From Gammaproteobacteria bacterium (lineage in GTDB: Bacteria; Pseudomonadota; Gammaproteobacteria; J113), in contig RFJX01000008.1 in assembly GCA_003694425.1 (NCBI GenBank), positions 1 to 13,842 of the forward strand: a stretch of 13,842 nucleotides of DNA, written 5' to 3'. The translations under genes were made by a program, and so were the position numbers. The notes beneath the pieces are model-generated. The model had not been told where the DNA came from. It saw only the letters and a program-made list of their open reading frames with translations, and made no database searches. Position 1 is the first letter of the stretch, and every line of letters begins with the position of its first letter. Shown in pieces: positions 5,799 to 13,731 of the stretch.

Positions 5799-6398
5799 TC
5801 AGTCGCTCATGCTGGCCGCGTAGGCCGCCATCGCCTCGATGGCCTTCTCGTCAAAGGTCTCCATCAGGGAGTTCATGAAGGGGGCATTGGTCCGGCGCCG
5901 GTACTTGAAGTCGAGCATCGTCTTCAGCAGGTAGTCCTCATGCTGGCCGCCCAGGCGCGGCACCCGGCTGTTGCCCTTGAAACCGCCCAGGTGACAGGCG
6001 GTGCATTCCGCCGATCCGGCCATCAGCTCCGCGGCGTGCTTCTGCTCCTCGGTCACCGTGTAGTTGGTCTTCGGCCACTTCTGCTCCGAGAAGTAGGTGG
6101 CGACCAGCTTCATCTCATCGCGGGTCATCTTCGCCTCCTTCTGCAGCATCGGCGTCATGATCGAATCCTGGCGCCGGCCGGCGGCGAAGTCCTTGAGCTG
6201 GACATAGAGGTAGTACATCTGCTGACCGGCCAGGATGGGATACTGCGGCAGGGTGGAGGCCCCCTTCTCGCCGTGGCAGGTCTGGCAGAGTTGCAGCTTG
6301 TCCCGGACGCTGGCGTAGGGGTCATCCTCGGCCCGCGGTGCCAGGCTGACGGCGCCGAGCAGGGCCAGGGTGGTGAACGCGGTGATCAGTCTCTTCAT
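5799..6398 (-). CDS. Exported di-heme cytochrome c (cytochrome c4-like)
   Basis: A 199-residue periplasmic electron carrier. A signal peptide (MKRLITAFTTLALLGAVSLA, cleavage around 20-23) is followed by two similar c-type domains with heme-binding motifs CQTCH (38-42) and CTACH (132-136). Methionines in SIMTPML (79-85) and NAPFMNSLM (171-179) are candidate distal ligands. This two-domain pattern is that of cytochrome c4 and related class I di-heme proteins. It lies downstream of, and on the same strand as, the PQQ alcohol dehydrogenase, so it is the probable electron acceptor carrying electrons towards a terminal oxidase. That pairing is inferred from context. A terminator separates the two genes, so it probably has its own promoter. 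AAGAGG lies nine bases before the ATG. Confidence 0.9.
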   Translation of the reverse strand: MKRLITAFTTLALLGAVSLAPRAEDDPYASVRDKLQLCQTCHGEKGASTLPQYPILAGQQMYYLYVQLKDFAAGRRQDSIMTPMLQKEAKMTRDEMKLVATYFSEQKWPKTNYTVTEEQKHAAELMAGSAECTACHLGGFKGNSRVPRLGGQHEDYLLKTMLDFKYRRRTNAPFMNSLMETFDEKAIEAMAAYAASMSD

Positions 6399-6491
6399 GG
6401 GTAACAGCCTCTTGCATTGCTAACAACCCGCCCCTCGATCCGCGGGATACATGAACTTCTGAGTATTCTGCCGGGAAAAGGGTTCCCAGAC

Positions 6492-6520
6492 AAAAAACGG
6501 CCGCCGTTGCCGGCGGCCGT
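6492..6520 (-). terminator. Intrinsic terminator of the PQQ dehydrogenase gene
   Basis: Read leftward, ACGGCCGCCG (complement of 6511-6520), loop GCAA (6507-6510) and CGGCGGCCGT (6497-6506) give a perfect 10-bp GC-rich stem followed by a run of T (6492-6496). It begins 20 bp beyond the dehydrogenase stop codon and is followed by the cytochrome gene about 95 bp later. This is the one textbook Rho-independent terminator in the window. Confidence 0.93.
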
Positions 6521-6539
6521 CTTCCTGATGCGGGATGGA

Positions 6540-8261
6540 TCAGCGGCCCTTCAGCTTGAAGGCGATGATCTCGTTGCCGCGCTTGTAGTCCAGCTGGGTG
6601 TTGCCGCCGGCCGCCACCACGATGTACTGGGTGCCGTCGACGTTGTAGGAGGCCGGAGGCGCGTTGACGCCGGCCTTGGCCTGATACTGCCACATCACCT
6701 CACCGGAGGTGGAGTTGTAGGCGCGGAACCGGCCGTTGCCCTCGCCGGTGAAGACCAGCCCGCCGGCGGTGGCCAGGATCCCGCCGATCATCGGCTGCGG
6801 GGTCTTGACCTTCCAGCGGATCTTGCCGGTGTTGTAGTTCACCGCGCTGACGTTACCCCACTGCTCCTCGGTCTGGATCACCTTGAAGGCGCCGCCCAGC
6901 CACAGCTTGCCGCCGGGATAGGGGTCCTCGGAGACGTGGTAGGTCATCGGCTGGTGCAGGTTGATGGCATAGACCAGGTTCTGGGTCGGGTCGATGGCCA
7001 TCGGCGACCACTCCACGCCACCATTGGCCCCGGGCAGCATGCGCGCGCCTTCCGGGGTCGGCAGCACCCAGCGGTTCTCCTGGCTCACCATCGGCTCGGA
7101 GTAGCGGATCAGCGAGCAGTCGCTGGCGCGGTGGACATAGACGTAGCCGGTCTTGCCACCGTGCAGCACACCCTTGACCATGTTGCCGTCGTTGTCCATC
7201 ACGGTGGTGAGGATCGGCGGACTGACCGCGTCCAGGTCCCAGACGTCGTGGGCGATGTACTGGAAGTGGCAGATGTAGTTGCCGGTCTCCAGGTCGACCG
7301 CCACCAGCGAGTCGGTGTAGAGGTTGTCCCCCGGACGGATCGCTCCATAGAGGTCCGGAGAGGGATTGCCGACCACGAAGTAGACCCGGCCGTTGTCGCG
7401 GTCGATGGCCATGTTCTGCCACACGCCGCCACCCAGGGTCTTGTAGGGGTCGCCGTTCTTGGCGTAGGCCGCCTTCTCCGCCTTGATGTCACGGTGCATC
7501 CAGCGCCCGGTGGCATCGTACTCGTTCCACACCCCGGCCGAGTTCTCGGGGATGGTGTGGAAGGTCCACAGCAGCTTGCCGGTCTTGGCGTCGAAGGCCT
7601 TGACGAAGCCGCGGATGCCGTACTCGCCACCGTTGGTGCCGATCAGCACCTTGCCGTCGACCACCGTCGGGGCCATGGTCTCGCTGTAGCCCAGCTCGGG
7701 CTCGGCGATCTGGACCTCCCAGACCTTCTTGCCGGTCTTGGCGTTGAGGGCCACCAGCTTGGCGTCCAGGGTCCCCATGTAGACCATGTCTTCATAGGGG
7801 AAGACGCCGCGGTTGTTGGGGCCGCAGCAGTAGGTGGTGATGGGGCCCATCTTGTGCTTGTAGTGCCACTTCTCCTTGCCGGTGGCGGCGTCCAGGGCAT
7901 GGACATGGTTGAAGGCGGTGGTGATGTACATGGTGCCGTTGACCACGATGGGCGTGGTCTCCATGGTCTCCACCACCTCGGTGTTGAAGGACCAGGCCTT
8001 GACCAGGTCATGCACGTTCTCGCGGTTGATCTGCTGGGCCGGGTAGTACCGGGTCTGGGCATAGTTGCCGTTGGTGTGCAGGAAGTTGTTGCCGTCGCCC
8101 GCGGCATGGTCGAGCATGTCCTGAGTGACCTTCTGCATGTCGCCGAACAGCGTCGCTTTCTTGACCTCTTCGGCCACGGCGCCGCCGGTCATTCCGGCCA
8201 GCAGAGCCGCGCTCATGCCGATTGACGCGATGAGCGTCGTATTCTTCTTCAGTGGGATCAT
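6540..8261 (-). CDS. PQQ-dependent alcohol dehydrogenase, lanthanide-type (XoxF/ExaF-like)
   Basis: A 573-residue periplasmic quinoprotein of the methanol/ethanol dehydrogenase family, an eight-bladed propeller with PQQ and a metal ion in the centre. A signal peptide is clear ([20 protein letters not shown], cleavage after AVA at 30). Family marks: the adjacent-cysteine disulfide Cys145-Cys146 in [10 protein letters not shown]; metal ligands Glu213 (NGGEYGIRG) and Asn299 (VVGNPSPD); catalytic Asp342 in HDVWDLDAV; and Asp344 two residues later. Calcium enzymes (MxaF) have Ala at that last position, while lanthanide enzymes (XoxF, ExaF/PedH) have Asp, so a rare-earth cofactor is predicted. Substrate cannot be told: it may be methanol, ethanol or another alcohol. 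The chain is somewhat shorter than typical XoxF. It has a G-rich Shine-Dalgarno, its own candidate promoter, and lies downstream of hemY. No PQQ-synthesis genes or XoxJ are present. Confidence 0.92.
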   Translation of the reverse strand: MIPLKKNTTLIASIGMSAALLAGMTGGAVAEEVKKATLFGDMQKVTQDMLDHAAGDGNNFLHTNGNYAQTRYYPAQQINRENVHDLVKAWSFNTEVVETMETTPIVVNGTMYITTAFNHVHALDAATGKEKWHYKHKMGPITTYCCGPNNRGVFPYEDMVYMGTLDAKLVALNAKTGKKVWEVQIAEPELGYSETMAPTVVDGKVLIGTNGGEYGIRGFVKAFDAKTGKLLWTFHTIPENSAGVWNEYDATGRWMHRDIKAEKAAYAKNGDPYKTLGGGVWQNMAIDRDNGRVYFVVGNPSPDLYGAIRPGDNLYTDSLVAVDLETGNYICHFQYIAHDVWDLDAVSPPILTTVMDNDGNMVKGVLHGGKTGYVYVHRASDCSLIRYSEPMVSQENRWVLPTPEGARMLPGANGGVEWSPMAIDPTQNLVYAINLHQPMTYHVSEDPYPGGKLWLGGAFKVIQTEEQWGNVSAVNYNTGKIRWKVKTPQPMIGGILATAGGLVFTGEGNGRFRAYNSTSGEVMWQYQAKAGVNAPPASYNVDGTQYIVVAAGGNTQLDYKRGNEIIAFKLKGR

Positions 8262-8343
8262 GTTGATTCCCCCCCCTTGGCTTTGTTGCCTGTTTGTGAT
8301 GTGTAGTCAGATACCGGGTTCAGCTTCAGCAACCGGTCCCTCA

Positions 8344-8371
8344 AGGATAGCAAACGATTTTCATTTGTCAC
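8344..8371 (-). promoter_or_regulatory. Candidate sigma-70 promoter of the PQQ dehydrogenase
   Basis: Read leftward, GTGACA (8366-8371, five of six matches to TTGACA) is separated by 16 bp from TATCCT (8344-8349, four of six). The spacer and flanks are locally AT-rich in an otherwise GC-rich region. A start about 75 bp before the dehydrogenase ATG is predicted. Just upstream, CCGGACCC-GGG-GGATCCGG (8371-8389) forms a weak hairpin that may end the hemY transcript, without a T-run. Confidence 0.5.
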
Positions 8372-8411
8372 CGGACCCGGGGGATCCGGCCCGCGGGGGA
8401 GACGCGGCCCT

Positions 8412-9629
8412 TCAGCCCTGCAATTGCTCCAGGGCGGAGGAGGCGCGTTCGCCGGTGGCGGCCAGCTCCAGCCCGGCCCGCCGGCTCTCGGCCGCGGCAT
8501 CCGGCATCCCGAGCTCCTCCTGGGCCCGGGCCAGGAGACGCCAGGCCTCGACCGAGGGAGTGCGGGAGATCGCCTTCTCGAGATATTCGCGCGCCTTGGT
8601 CCAGAGCCGGTTCTCCAGGCTCAGGCGACCGAGGGTGAGGAGCAGGTCCGGGTCCTCCGGGTGATCCCCGAGCCACGATTCGGCCTGGATCAGCTGCTTC
8701 ATGCCGTCCTCTCCCCGGACCTCCCCGTAGAGGCGGACCAGTTGCGCCGACCAGTTTCGTTTCAGCGCCTTGCGCAGCAGCCGCTCCACCTGCGGCTCCA
8801 GAGAGGTCCCCCGGGCGAGGCGGGCATAGGAGGCAAGCAGATCCGGGTCCTCCTGCAGACGCCGGGGCAGATCCCGCCAGCAGGCGGCCAGGGCCTCCTC
8901 CCCTGCCGCTGCTGCCGCGGCCAGGCGCCCCTCCCAGGCCCGCCGCTCCTGTTCCCGCAGGGCCGCCTCGTCCAGCAACCGGTGCCGTTTCAGCCCCGGC
9001 AGCAGGTCGAGTACCGCCTGCCATTCTCCTGACCGGCTCTCCGCCTGCAGCAGCAGGCTCAGCAGGCGCGGATTGGCCGGTTCCGCCTCCTGCAGCCTGC
9101 GCAGGGTGGCCAGGGCCTGTTCGGTCTGACCCTGCTGGAGCTGCAGTTCGGCCTGGGCCAGCCCCACGGCCAGGGCGTCGTCCGGCAGCTGTTCATGGGC
9201 CAGACGGAGGTATTCGTCGCGGCGGGCGGTGTCCCCGGCAAGCTGGGCCGCCTGGGCCGCTCCCAGGTAGTGCAGCAGCGGCGCCTCGCTGTCCCGGGCA
9301 CTGCCGATGAGCAACCGTTCCGCCTGACGCCAGCGTCCCCTGAGCAGGGCGGCATAGCCCCGGTTCAGGTCCCGCAGCGCCCTGCGGCGACGCCGCTGCT
9401 CCCGCCAGCGGCGCAACAGGCGGGGACCCTGCCACAGTCGCAGCAACAGGCGGATGCCGACGTAGCTCAGGAGGATCAGCGCCAGCAGCAGCAGCACGAA
9501 CAGCGGCAGGCTCATCTCGACCACCCAGCCATGCACGCCGAAGGCCACCACCCCGCTCTCCTGCTGCAGGAGCATGCCCAGCAGGACCGCGCCGGCCAGG
9601 GCCAGCAGCAGGGTCAGGAGGGCCTTCAT
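8412..9629 (-). CDS. hemY: HemY, membrane-anchored TPR protein of heme biosynthesis
   Basis: A 405-residue inner-membrane protein with two N-terminal hydrophobic segments (about 1-22 and 42-65), followed by a strongly basic stretch (RRWREQRRRRRALRDLNRG, 73-91) and a large helical region of TPR-like repeats up to the C-terminus. This is the proteobacterial HemY family. It is unrelated to the Bacillus coproporphyrinogen oxidase of the same name. Its exact role is not settled; it is proposed to act as an assembly or regulatory factor for the membrane steps of heme synthesis. Its ATG overlaps the hemX stop in an ATGA, indicating translational coupling as the last gene of hemCDXY. Length is normal and no frame break is seen. 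Confidence 0.9.
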   Translation of the reverse strand: MKALLTLLLALAGAVLLGMLLQQESGVVAFGVHGWVVEMSLPLFVLLLLALILLSYVGIRLLLRLWQGPRLLRRWREQRRRRRALRDLNRGYAALLRGRWRQAERLLIGSARDSEAPLLHYLGAAQAAQLAGDTARRDEYLRLAHEQLPDDALAVGLAQAELQLQQGQTEQALATLRRLQEAEPANPRLLSLLLQAESRSGEWQAVLDLLPGLKRHRLLDEAALREQERRAWEGRLAAAAAAGEEALAACWRDLPRRLQEDPDLLASYARLARGTSLEPQVERLLRKALKRNWSAQLVRLYGEVRGEDGMKQLIQAESWLGDHPEDPDLLLTLGRLSLENRLWTKAREYLEKAISRTPSVEAWRLLARAQEELGMPDAAAESRRAGLELAATGERASSALEQLQG

Positions 9630-10714
9630 GCGCCCTGCCTCTGCTGCCGGAGGAGATATTCGCGCAGGGCCGATCGGGAGCGGGAGAGATCGGGCAGGGG
9701 GGGCGCCAGCTCCTGCCCCCGCATCGCGGCCAGACGCTGCCTGAGCGCCTGCACCGCGGGGGAATCGGGGTCGAAGAAACGCTCCAGGATCCCCTCGGCG
9801 GTGGCCAGGGAGCGACGCAGGTTGGCGGTGTCCCTGCGCAGCACCGCCAGCCGTGCCGCCTCCAGCTCCAGACGCAGGTTCTGGTAGAGGAAATCGACCC
9901 GCTCGGGGGCCAGCAGGGCGGCGTCGGTGACCTGCTCGCGGCGGATCACCACCAGCCCCTTCAACTCCTCCCAGGCCCCGCGCAGGAGGGCCTTCCAGTC
10001 ACGGTCCTCCTGCCGTGTCCCGGCCTCCGCCTCTCCCTCGACCCTGGCCGATCGGGGTTGCCTGACCACCCCCTTGAGGGGGAGCTTCTCCACGCTGGCG
10101 ATCGCCTCGCCCAGGGAGAGGGCCATACCGGTGAGATCGACCCTGGGCACCGCGCGCAGGGCCTCCAGGTCCTGTTGCAGGGCCTGGCGCACGGGAGTGA
10201 GATCGGGGCGCGCCAGCTCCGCCAGGCGGCGGTCGGCGGCCTCCAGGGCCCGCTCGGCGGCGGCCACGTCACCGGCCACCAGCAGACGCTGGCCGGCCAG
10301 GGTGACCAGATAGTTCGCCTCGGCCAGCACCCAGTCTTCCGGGTCGCGGGTCTGCTGCCGGCCCAGTTCGGCGACCTTGTTCCGCAGCGCCTCGAGTTCC
10401 CCGGTCAGCTCGCCGATCCGGCTGTCGAGGCGGGCCTGCCGGTCCTCCAGCACGGCCGCGGCCTGGCGCTGCCGGTCCAGCCCCTGCTCCAGCTTCTGCT
10501 CCATCCCCGCCAGTCCCTGGCGCAGGGCCGAGACATCGTTGCGCAACGCCAGGTAGCCGGAGATCCATCCCGCCGCGATCAGCAGCGCCACCACGGCGCC
10601 GCCGATGATCGCCTTGCGCAGGGCCGCGCGGCTGGCGGGTTCGCCTTCCGGGGCCGCCTCGATCAGCTGCCCCTCCGATCCCTCTGCGCCCGCCTTCTGC
10701 TCCGGTTCGTTCAT
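9626..10714 (-). CDS. hemX: HemX, putative uroporphyrinogen-III C-methyltransferase-like membrane protein
   Basis: A 362-residue protein with an acidic cytoplasmic N-terminus, one transmembrane segment (about 35-57, AIIGGAVVALLIAAGWI), a coiled coil (about 58-120, with leucine/glutamine heptads), and then the HemX domain beginning around DWVLAEANYLV (127-137). Old annotation calls HemX a methyltransferase, but the SAM-binding motifs of CysG are not seen; a structural or regulatory role is more likely. Start choice: ATG 10714 has AGGAAG seven bases upstream. An in-frame GTG at 10735 overlaps the hemD stop as GTGA, but its purine-rich stretch is only one base away, so ATG is preferred. The open frame continues far upstream, in the shadow of hemD, and that part is not coding. 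Confidence 0.87.
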   Translation of the reverse strand: MNEPEQKAGAEGSEGQLIEAAPEGEPASRAALRKAIIGGAVVALLIAAGWISGYLALRNDVSALRQGLAGMEQKLEQGLDRQRQAAAVLEDRQARLDSRIGELTGELEALRNKVAELGRQQTRDPEDWVLAEANYLVTLAGQRLLVAGDVAAAERALEAADRRLAELARPDLTPVRQALQQDLEALRAVPRVDLTGMALSLGEAIASVEKLPLKGVVRQPRSARVEGEAEAGTRQEDRDWKALLRGAWEELKGLVVIRREQVTDAALLAPERVDFLYQNLRLELEAARLAVLRRDTANLRRSLATAEGILERFFDPDSPAVQALRQRLAAMRGQELAPPLPDLSRSRSALREYLLRQQRQGA

Positions 10715-10731
10715 CTGCTCTTCCTGGTTGG

Positions 10732-11517
10732 TCACGCCTCCCCTCCCGGCGGGCTGTCCGCCACCAGGGCCCTGAGCAGGGCCGCGTCGCCGGCCCCCTC
10801 GCTCACCATCACCCGTTTGCACCCGGCCTCGCGGGCGGCCCGGGCGATCCGCTCGCTGGCCACCAGCAGCCGGCTCGCCTTCAGGTCCGGATGCCGGCGA
10901 GCCGGGATCATAGCAAAGAGATTCTCCAGCCCCTCGCCACTGGTGATCACGATGGTGACCTCGCGTCCCTGCGCCCAGGCTTCCAGCAGGAGGGCGGTAT
11001 CGCTGGCCGGACGAATCCGCCGGTAGACCTCGGCGTAGCGGACCTCGGCCCCGCGCCGCTCCAGCTCCCGGGCCAGCAGCTCGCGCCCTCCCTCGCCGCG
11101 GACGATCACCACCAGACGCCCCGCCACCGCGGGGCCGGAAAGCTGCGGCAGGCGCAGCAGGGCCTCGCTGTCCCAGCCCTCCTCCGGCGCGACCACCTCC
11201 CTGCCGCCGAGCCGGCGCAGGGCCGCCGCGGTCGTGGGTCCCACCGCCAGCAGGGGACCGCGCAGGGCGGCGATGCCCCCGGGCGCAACCGCCTCCGCCT
11301 GCTCCACGGCGTTGCTGCTGATGAAGATGAACGGGGTCCCGGCCGGGGCCCGTTCCAGGGTCTTGCGCGCCGCCCCCGGGTCCCCGGGCGGGGCGATGGC
11401 GATCACGGGCAGGCGCAGCACCTCGGCGCCGGCCGCGCACAGCAGCCGGCACAGGCGGTCGGCCTGGCCCTCCGGGCGGGTGACCACCACCACGCGCCCT
11501 TGCAGCGGGGCGCTCAT
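10732..11517 (-). CDS. hemD: Uroporphyrinogen-III synthase
   Basis: A 261-residue cytosolic enzyme that closes and inverts ring D of hydroxymethylbilane to give uroporphyrinogen III, the branch point to heme, siroheme and B12. HemD is poorly conserved, but its usual features are here: [17 protein letters not shown] near the N-terminus, FISSNAVEQ (about 65-73), [14 protein letters not shown] (about 91-104), and late [15 protein letters not shown], with two alternating Rossmann-like halves. The start ATG (11517) overlaps the hemC stop as ATGA, fixing the start and indicating coupling. The open frame extends upstream through hemC, but that portion is antifunctional shadow. Identity is reinforced by its place between hemC and hemX. 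Confidence 0.92.
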   Translation of the reverse strand: MSAPLQGRVVVVTRPEGQADRLCRLLCAAGAEVLRLPVIAIAPPGDPGAARKTLERAPAGTPFIFISSNAVEQAEAVAPGGIAALRGPLLAVGPTTAAALRRLGGREVVAPEEGWDSEALLRLPQLSGPAVAGRLVVIVRGEGGRELLARELERRGAEVRYAEVYRRIRPASDTALLLEAWAQGREVTIVITSGEGLENLFAMIPARRHPDLKASRLLVASERIARAAREAGCKRVMVSEGAGDAALLRALVADSPPGGEA

Positions 11518-12446
11518 GCCCCGGCCCGGAGCTCCGCCAGGATCCGGTCCCCACCCTGGTCGAGCAGCGCCTGGCCGGCGCGCAGCCCGAGTTCCCGCGC
11601 CTGTTCCGGGGGGCCCTCCGTCCCGGCCCGCAGCAACCGGCGGCCGTCGGGACTGCCGAGCAGGGCCCGCAGACGCAACCTTCCCCCCTCCAGGGTGGCG
11701 TGGGCCGCGAGCGGGACCTGACAACCGCCCTCGAGACGTTCGTTGACCCCGCGCTCGGCGGCCACCCGGATGTGGGTATCCGGGTCGTCCAGCGGTGCCA
11801 GCAATTCGCGCACCCGCCCGTCCTCCTGTCGGCACTCGATGCCTATCGCTCCCTGACCGATGGCCGGCAGCAGGGTCCCGGGCTCCAGCCACGCGCTGAT
11901 CCGCTCCGCCTGACCCAGGCGGATGAGACCGGCACCGGCCAGGACGATGGCGTCGTATTCCCCACTATCCAGTTTGCCCAGGCGGGTGCCGACATTGCCG
12001 CGCAGGTCGCGGATCGCGAGGTCGGGACGCAGGGCCGCGAGCTGGCAGCGCCGGCGCAGACTGGAGGTGCCCACCACCGCGCCCCTGGGCAGTCCGTCGA
12101 GGCCGTCGGGATGCCGCGATACCAGGGCGTCGCGCGGGTCCTCACGCGCCAGGATCACGGCGATCTCCAGCCCTTGCGGCAATTCCACCGGGACATCCTT
12201 CATGGAGTGCACGGCGATGTCGGCGCCGCCATCGAGGAGCCGCTGTTCCAGCTCCTTGAGGAACAGCCCCTTGCCGCCGATCTTCGCCAGCGGGGCATCG
12301 AGGATCCGGTCCCCGCGGGTGGTCATCGGCAACAGTTCGACCTCGAGATCGGGGTGGTGGCGCCGCAGCAGGTCGGCGACATGTCCGGCCTGCCAGAGGG
12401 CCAGGGGACTCTTGCGGGTGGCGATGCGGATGGGCTGGGGAGACAC
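11514..12446 (-). CDS. hemC: Porphobilinogen deaminase (hydroxymethylbilane synthase)
   Basis: A 310-residue cytosolic enzyme that joins four porphobilinogen molecules into hydroxymethylbilane. The dipyrromethane cofactor is attached to Cys242 in [13 protein letters not shown], and the catalytic Asp84 is in HSMKDVP; both have the same numbers as in the E. coli enzyme. Arginine-rich substrate-binding segments are present: RKSPLALWQ (11-19), [11 protein letters not shown] (126-136) and LRGNVGTRL (148-156). The start is GTG at 12444-12446, with only a weak Shine-Dalgarno. A nearby upstream ATG (12453) is out of frame. It is the first gene of the hemCDXY operon and diverges from gshB across 220 bp. 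Confidence 0.96.
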   Translation of the reverse strand: MSPQPIRIATRKSPLALWQAGHVADLLRRHHPDLEVELLPMTTRGDRILDAPLAKIGGKGLFLKELEQRLLDGGADIAVHSMKDVPVELPQGLEIAVILAREDPRDALVSRHPDGLDGLPRGAVVGTSSLRRRCQLAALRPDLAIRDLRGNVGTRLGKLDSGEYDAIVLAGAGLIRLGQAERISAWLEPGTLLPAIGQGAIGIECRQEDGRVRELLAPLDDPDTHIRVAAERGVNERLEGGCQVPLAAHATLEGGRLRLRALLGSPDGRRLLRAGTEGPPEQARELGLRAGQALLDQGGDRILAELRAGA

Positions 12447-12635
12447 TGATCATTCTGAACGGTGTGATGGCTTTCGGCTATGCTAAGGGTCTGGAACCGG
12501 AGTGGCAATGGATGGCACTGCCCACCCCGGCCTGAAACCTCCCGTCGGGCCTGCGGCCTGTGGAGGCACACTTTCCGGATAATCGAAAACTGACGACCTG
12601 ACCCACACCATGCCCACCTCCCCCACGCGCCTTTC
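12447..12635. other. Divergent intergenic region hemC-gshB
   Basis: This gap must hold the promoters of the leftward hem operon and of rightward gshB. Weak candidates are TATGCT (12479-12484) and GATAAT (12579-12584) for gshB, and TAGCAT (read leftward at about 12480-12485) for hemC. None has a good -35. TGACGACCTGAC (12591-12602) resembles the heptamers found just before gshB. No small gene, RNA or terminator could be supported. Confidence 0.35.
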
Positions 12636-12670
12636 CTGACAACTGATCACTGACGACTGAAAACAGATGA
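12636..12670. repeat. Degenerate CTGAnna heptamer tract running into the gshB start codon
   Basis: Consecutive 7-bp units CTGACAA, CTGATCA, CTGACGA and CTGAAAA are followed by the weaker CAGATGA, whose ATG (12667) is the gshB start. The period matches the heptamer tracts around the msbA terminus but the unit is different. Because the tract occupies the position where a Shine-Dalgarno would lie, gshB has no recognisable ribosome-binding site. Confidence 0.75.
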
Positions 12671-13659
12671 CCAGCACCCCAATCCGCCTCGGCGTAGTGA
12701 TGGACCCCATCGCCGCCATCAACCCCGTCAAGGACAGCACCCTGGCCATGCTGCTGGCGGCGCAGCGGCGCGGCTGGGAGCTGCACTACATGGAGCCCGG
12801 AGACCTCTACCTGCGTGACGGCGAGGCCTTCGCCCGCCGGCGGAGTCTGGCGGTGCGCGACGATCAGCAGGAGTGGTACGGGTTCACCGGTGAACAGGAG
12901 GGGCCGCTCTCCGGGCTGGACCTGATCCTGATGCGCAAGGACCCGCCCTTCGACATGGAGTACATCTACACCACCTACCTGCTGGAGCGGGCCGAGCAGG
13001 AGGGAGTGCTTGTGGTCAACCGGCCGCAGTCCCTGCGCGACGCCAACGAGAAGCTGTTCACCGCCTGGTTCCCGCAGTGCTGCGCCCCGACCCTGGTCTG
13101 CCGCGACATGGGGCGCCTGCGCGCCTTCATCGCCGAGCAAGGCGAGGCGGTGCTCAAGCCGCTGGACGGGATGGGCGGGGCCTCCATCTTCCGCCTGGCC
13201 GAGGGCGACCCCAACACCTCCGTCGTCCTGGAGACCCTCACCCGACACGGGACCCGCACCATCATGGCGCAGCGCTATCTGCCGGAGATCGTGGAGGGCG
13301 ACAAGCGCATCCTGCTGGTGGACGGCGAGCCGGTGGACCACGCCCTGGCCCGGATCCCGGCGGCCGGGGAGACCCGCGGCAACCTCGCCGCCGGCGGCCG
13401 GTACGAGGGGCGCGAGCTGAGCGCGCGCGACCGCTGGATCTGCGGACAGGTCGGCCCGGAGCTGCGCCGGCGCGGCCTCGTCTTCGTCGGTATCGACGTG
13501 ATCGGCGACTACCTCACCGAGGTCAATGTCACCAGCCCCACCTGCATCCGGGAGCTGGACGCCCTCTACGGACTGGACATCGCCGGCACCCTGATGCAGG
13601 CACTCGAGCGCCGGCTTTGCTCCCGCGCCGGGCAGGAAGGCGCCGCCCCGGGACCCTGA
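12667..13659 (+). CDS. gshB: Glutathione synthetase
   Basis: A 330-residue ATP-grasp ligase that adds glycine to gamma-glutamylcysteine to complete glutathione in the cytoplasm. Family marks: N-terminal RLGVVMDPIAAINPVKDST (7-25), RKDPPFDMEY (90-99), the ATP-binding loop KPLDGMGG (164-171), and the metal/substrate-binding NVTSPTCIREL (287-297). The ATG at 12667 places the MDP motif at the position typical of bacterial GshB, so the start is sound despite the lack of a Shine-Dalgarno. It is slightly longer than the about 316-residue E. coli enzyme, owing to a short, low-complexity C-terminal tail (RAGQEGAAPGP). It diverges from hemC and is followed after 72 bp by the truncated gene at the window edge. 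Confidence 0.96.
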   Translation: MTSTPIRLGVVMDPIAAINPVKDSTLAMLLAAQRRGWELHYMEPGDLYLRDGEAFARRRSLAVRDDQQEWYGFTGEQEGPLSGLDLILMRKDPPFDMEYIYTTYLLERAEQEGVLVVNRPQSLRDANEKLFTAWFPQCCAPTLVCRDMGRLRAFIAEQGEAVLKPLDGMGGASIFRLAEGDPNTSVVLETLTRHGTRTIMAQRYLPEIVEGDKRILLVDGEPVDHALARIPAAGETRGNLAAGGRYEGRELSARDRWICGQVGPELRRRGLVFVGIDVIGDYLTEVNVTSPTCIRELDALYGLDIAGTLMQALERRLCSRAGQEGAAPGP

Positions 13660-13731
13660 CCGGCAGGGATCCCGGGCGCCAACCGGGCTAAACTCTGACA
13701 CGACGACACCGATAATCCTCTCGGGACGGGA

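Noticed and set aside
6417..8225. 602-codon open frame on the + strand opposite the PQQ dehydrogenase
   Set aside because: Its product is low-complexity (rich in His, Val, Gly, Asp) with no domain. It is a GC-driven shadow of a gene whose motifs are complete on the other strand.
9626..11554. Single 642-codon leftward frame suggesting a HemD-HemX fusion
   Set aside because: The upstream 280 codons are an out-of-frame shadow of hemD. The true HemD reads in another frame and HemX starts at 10714.
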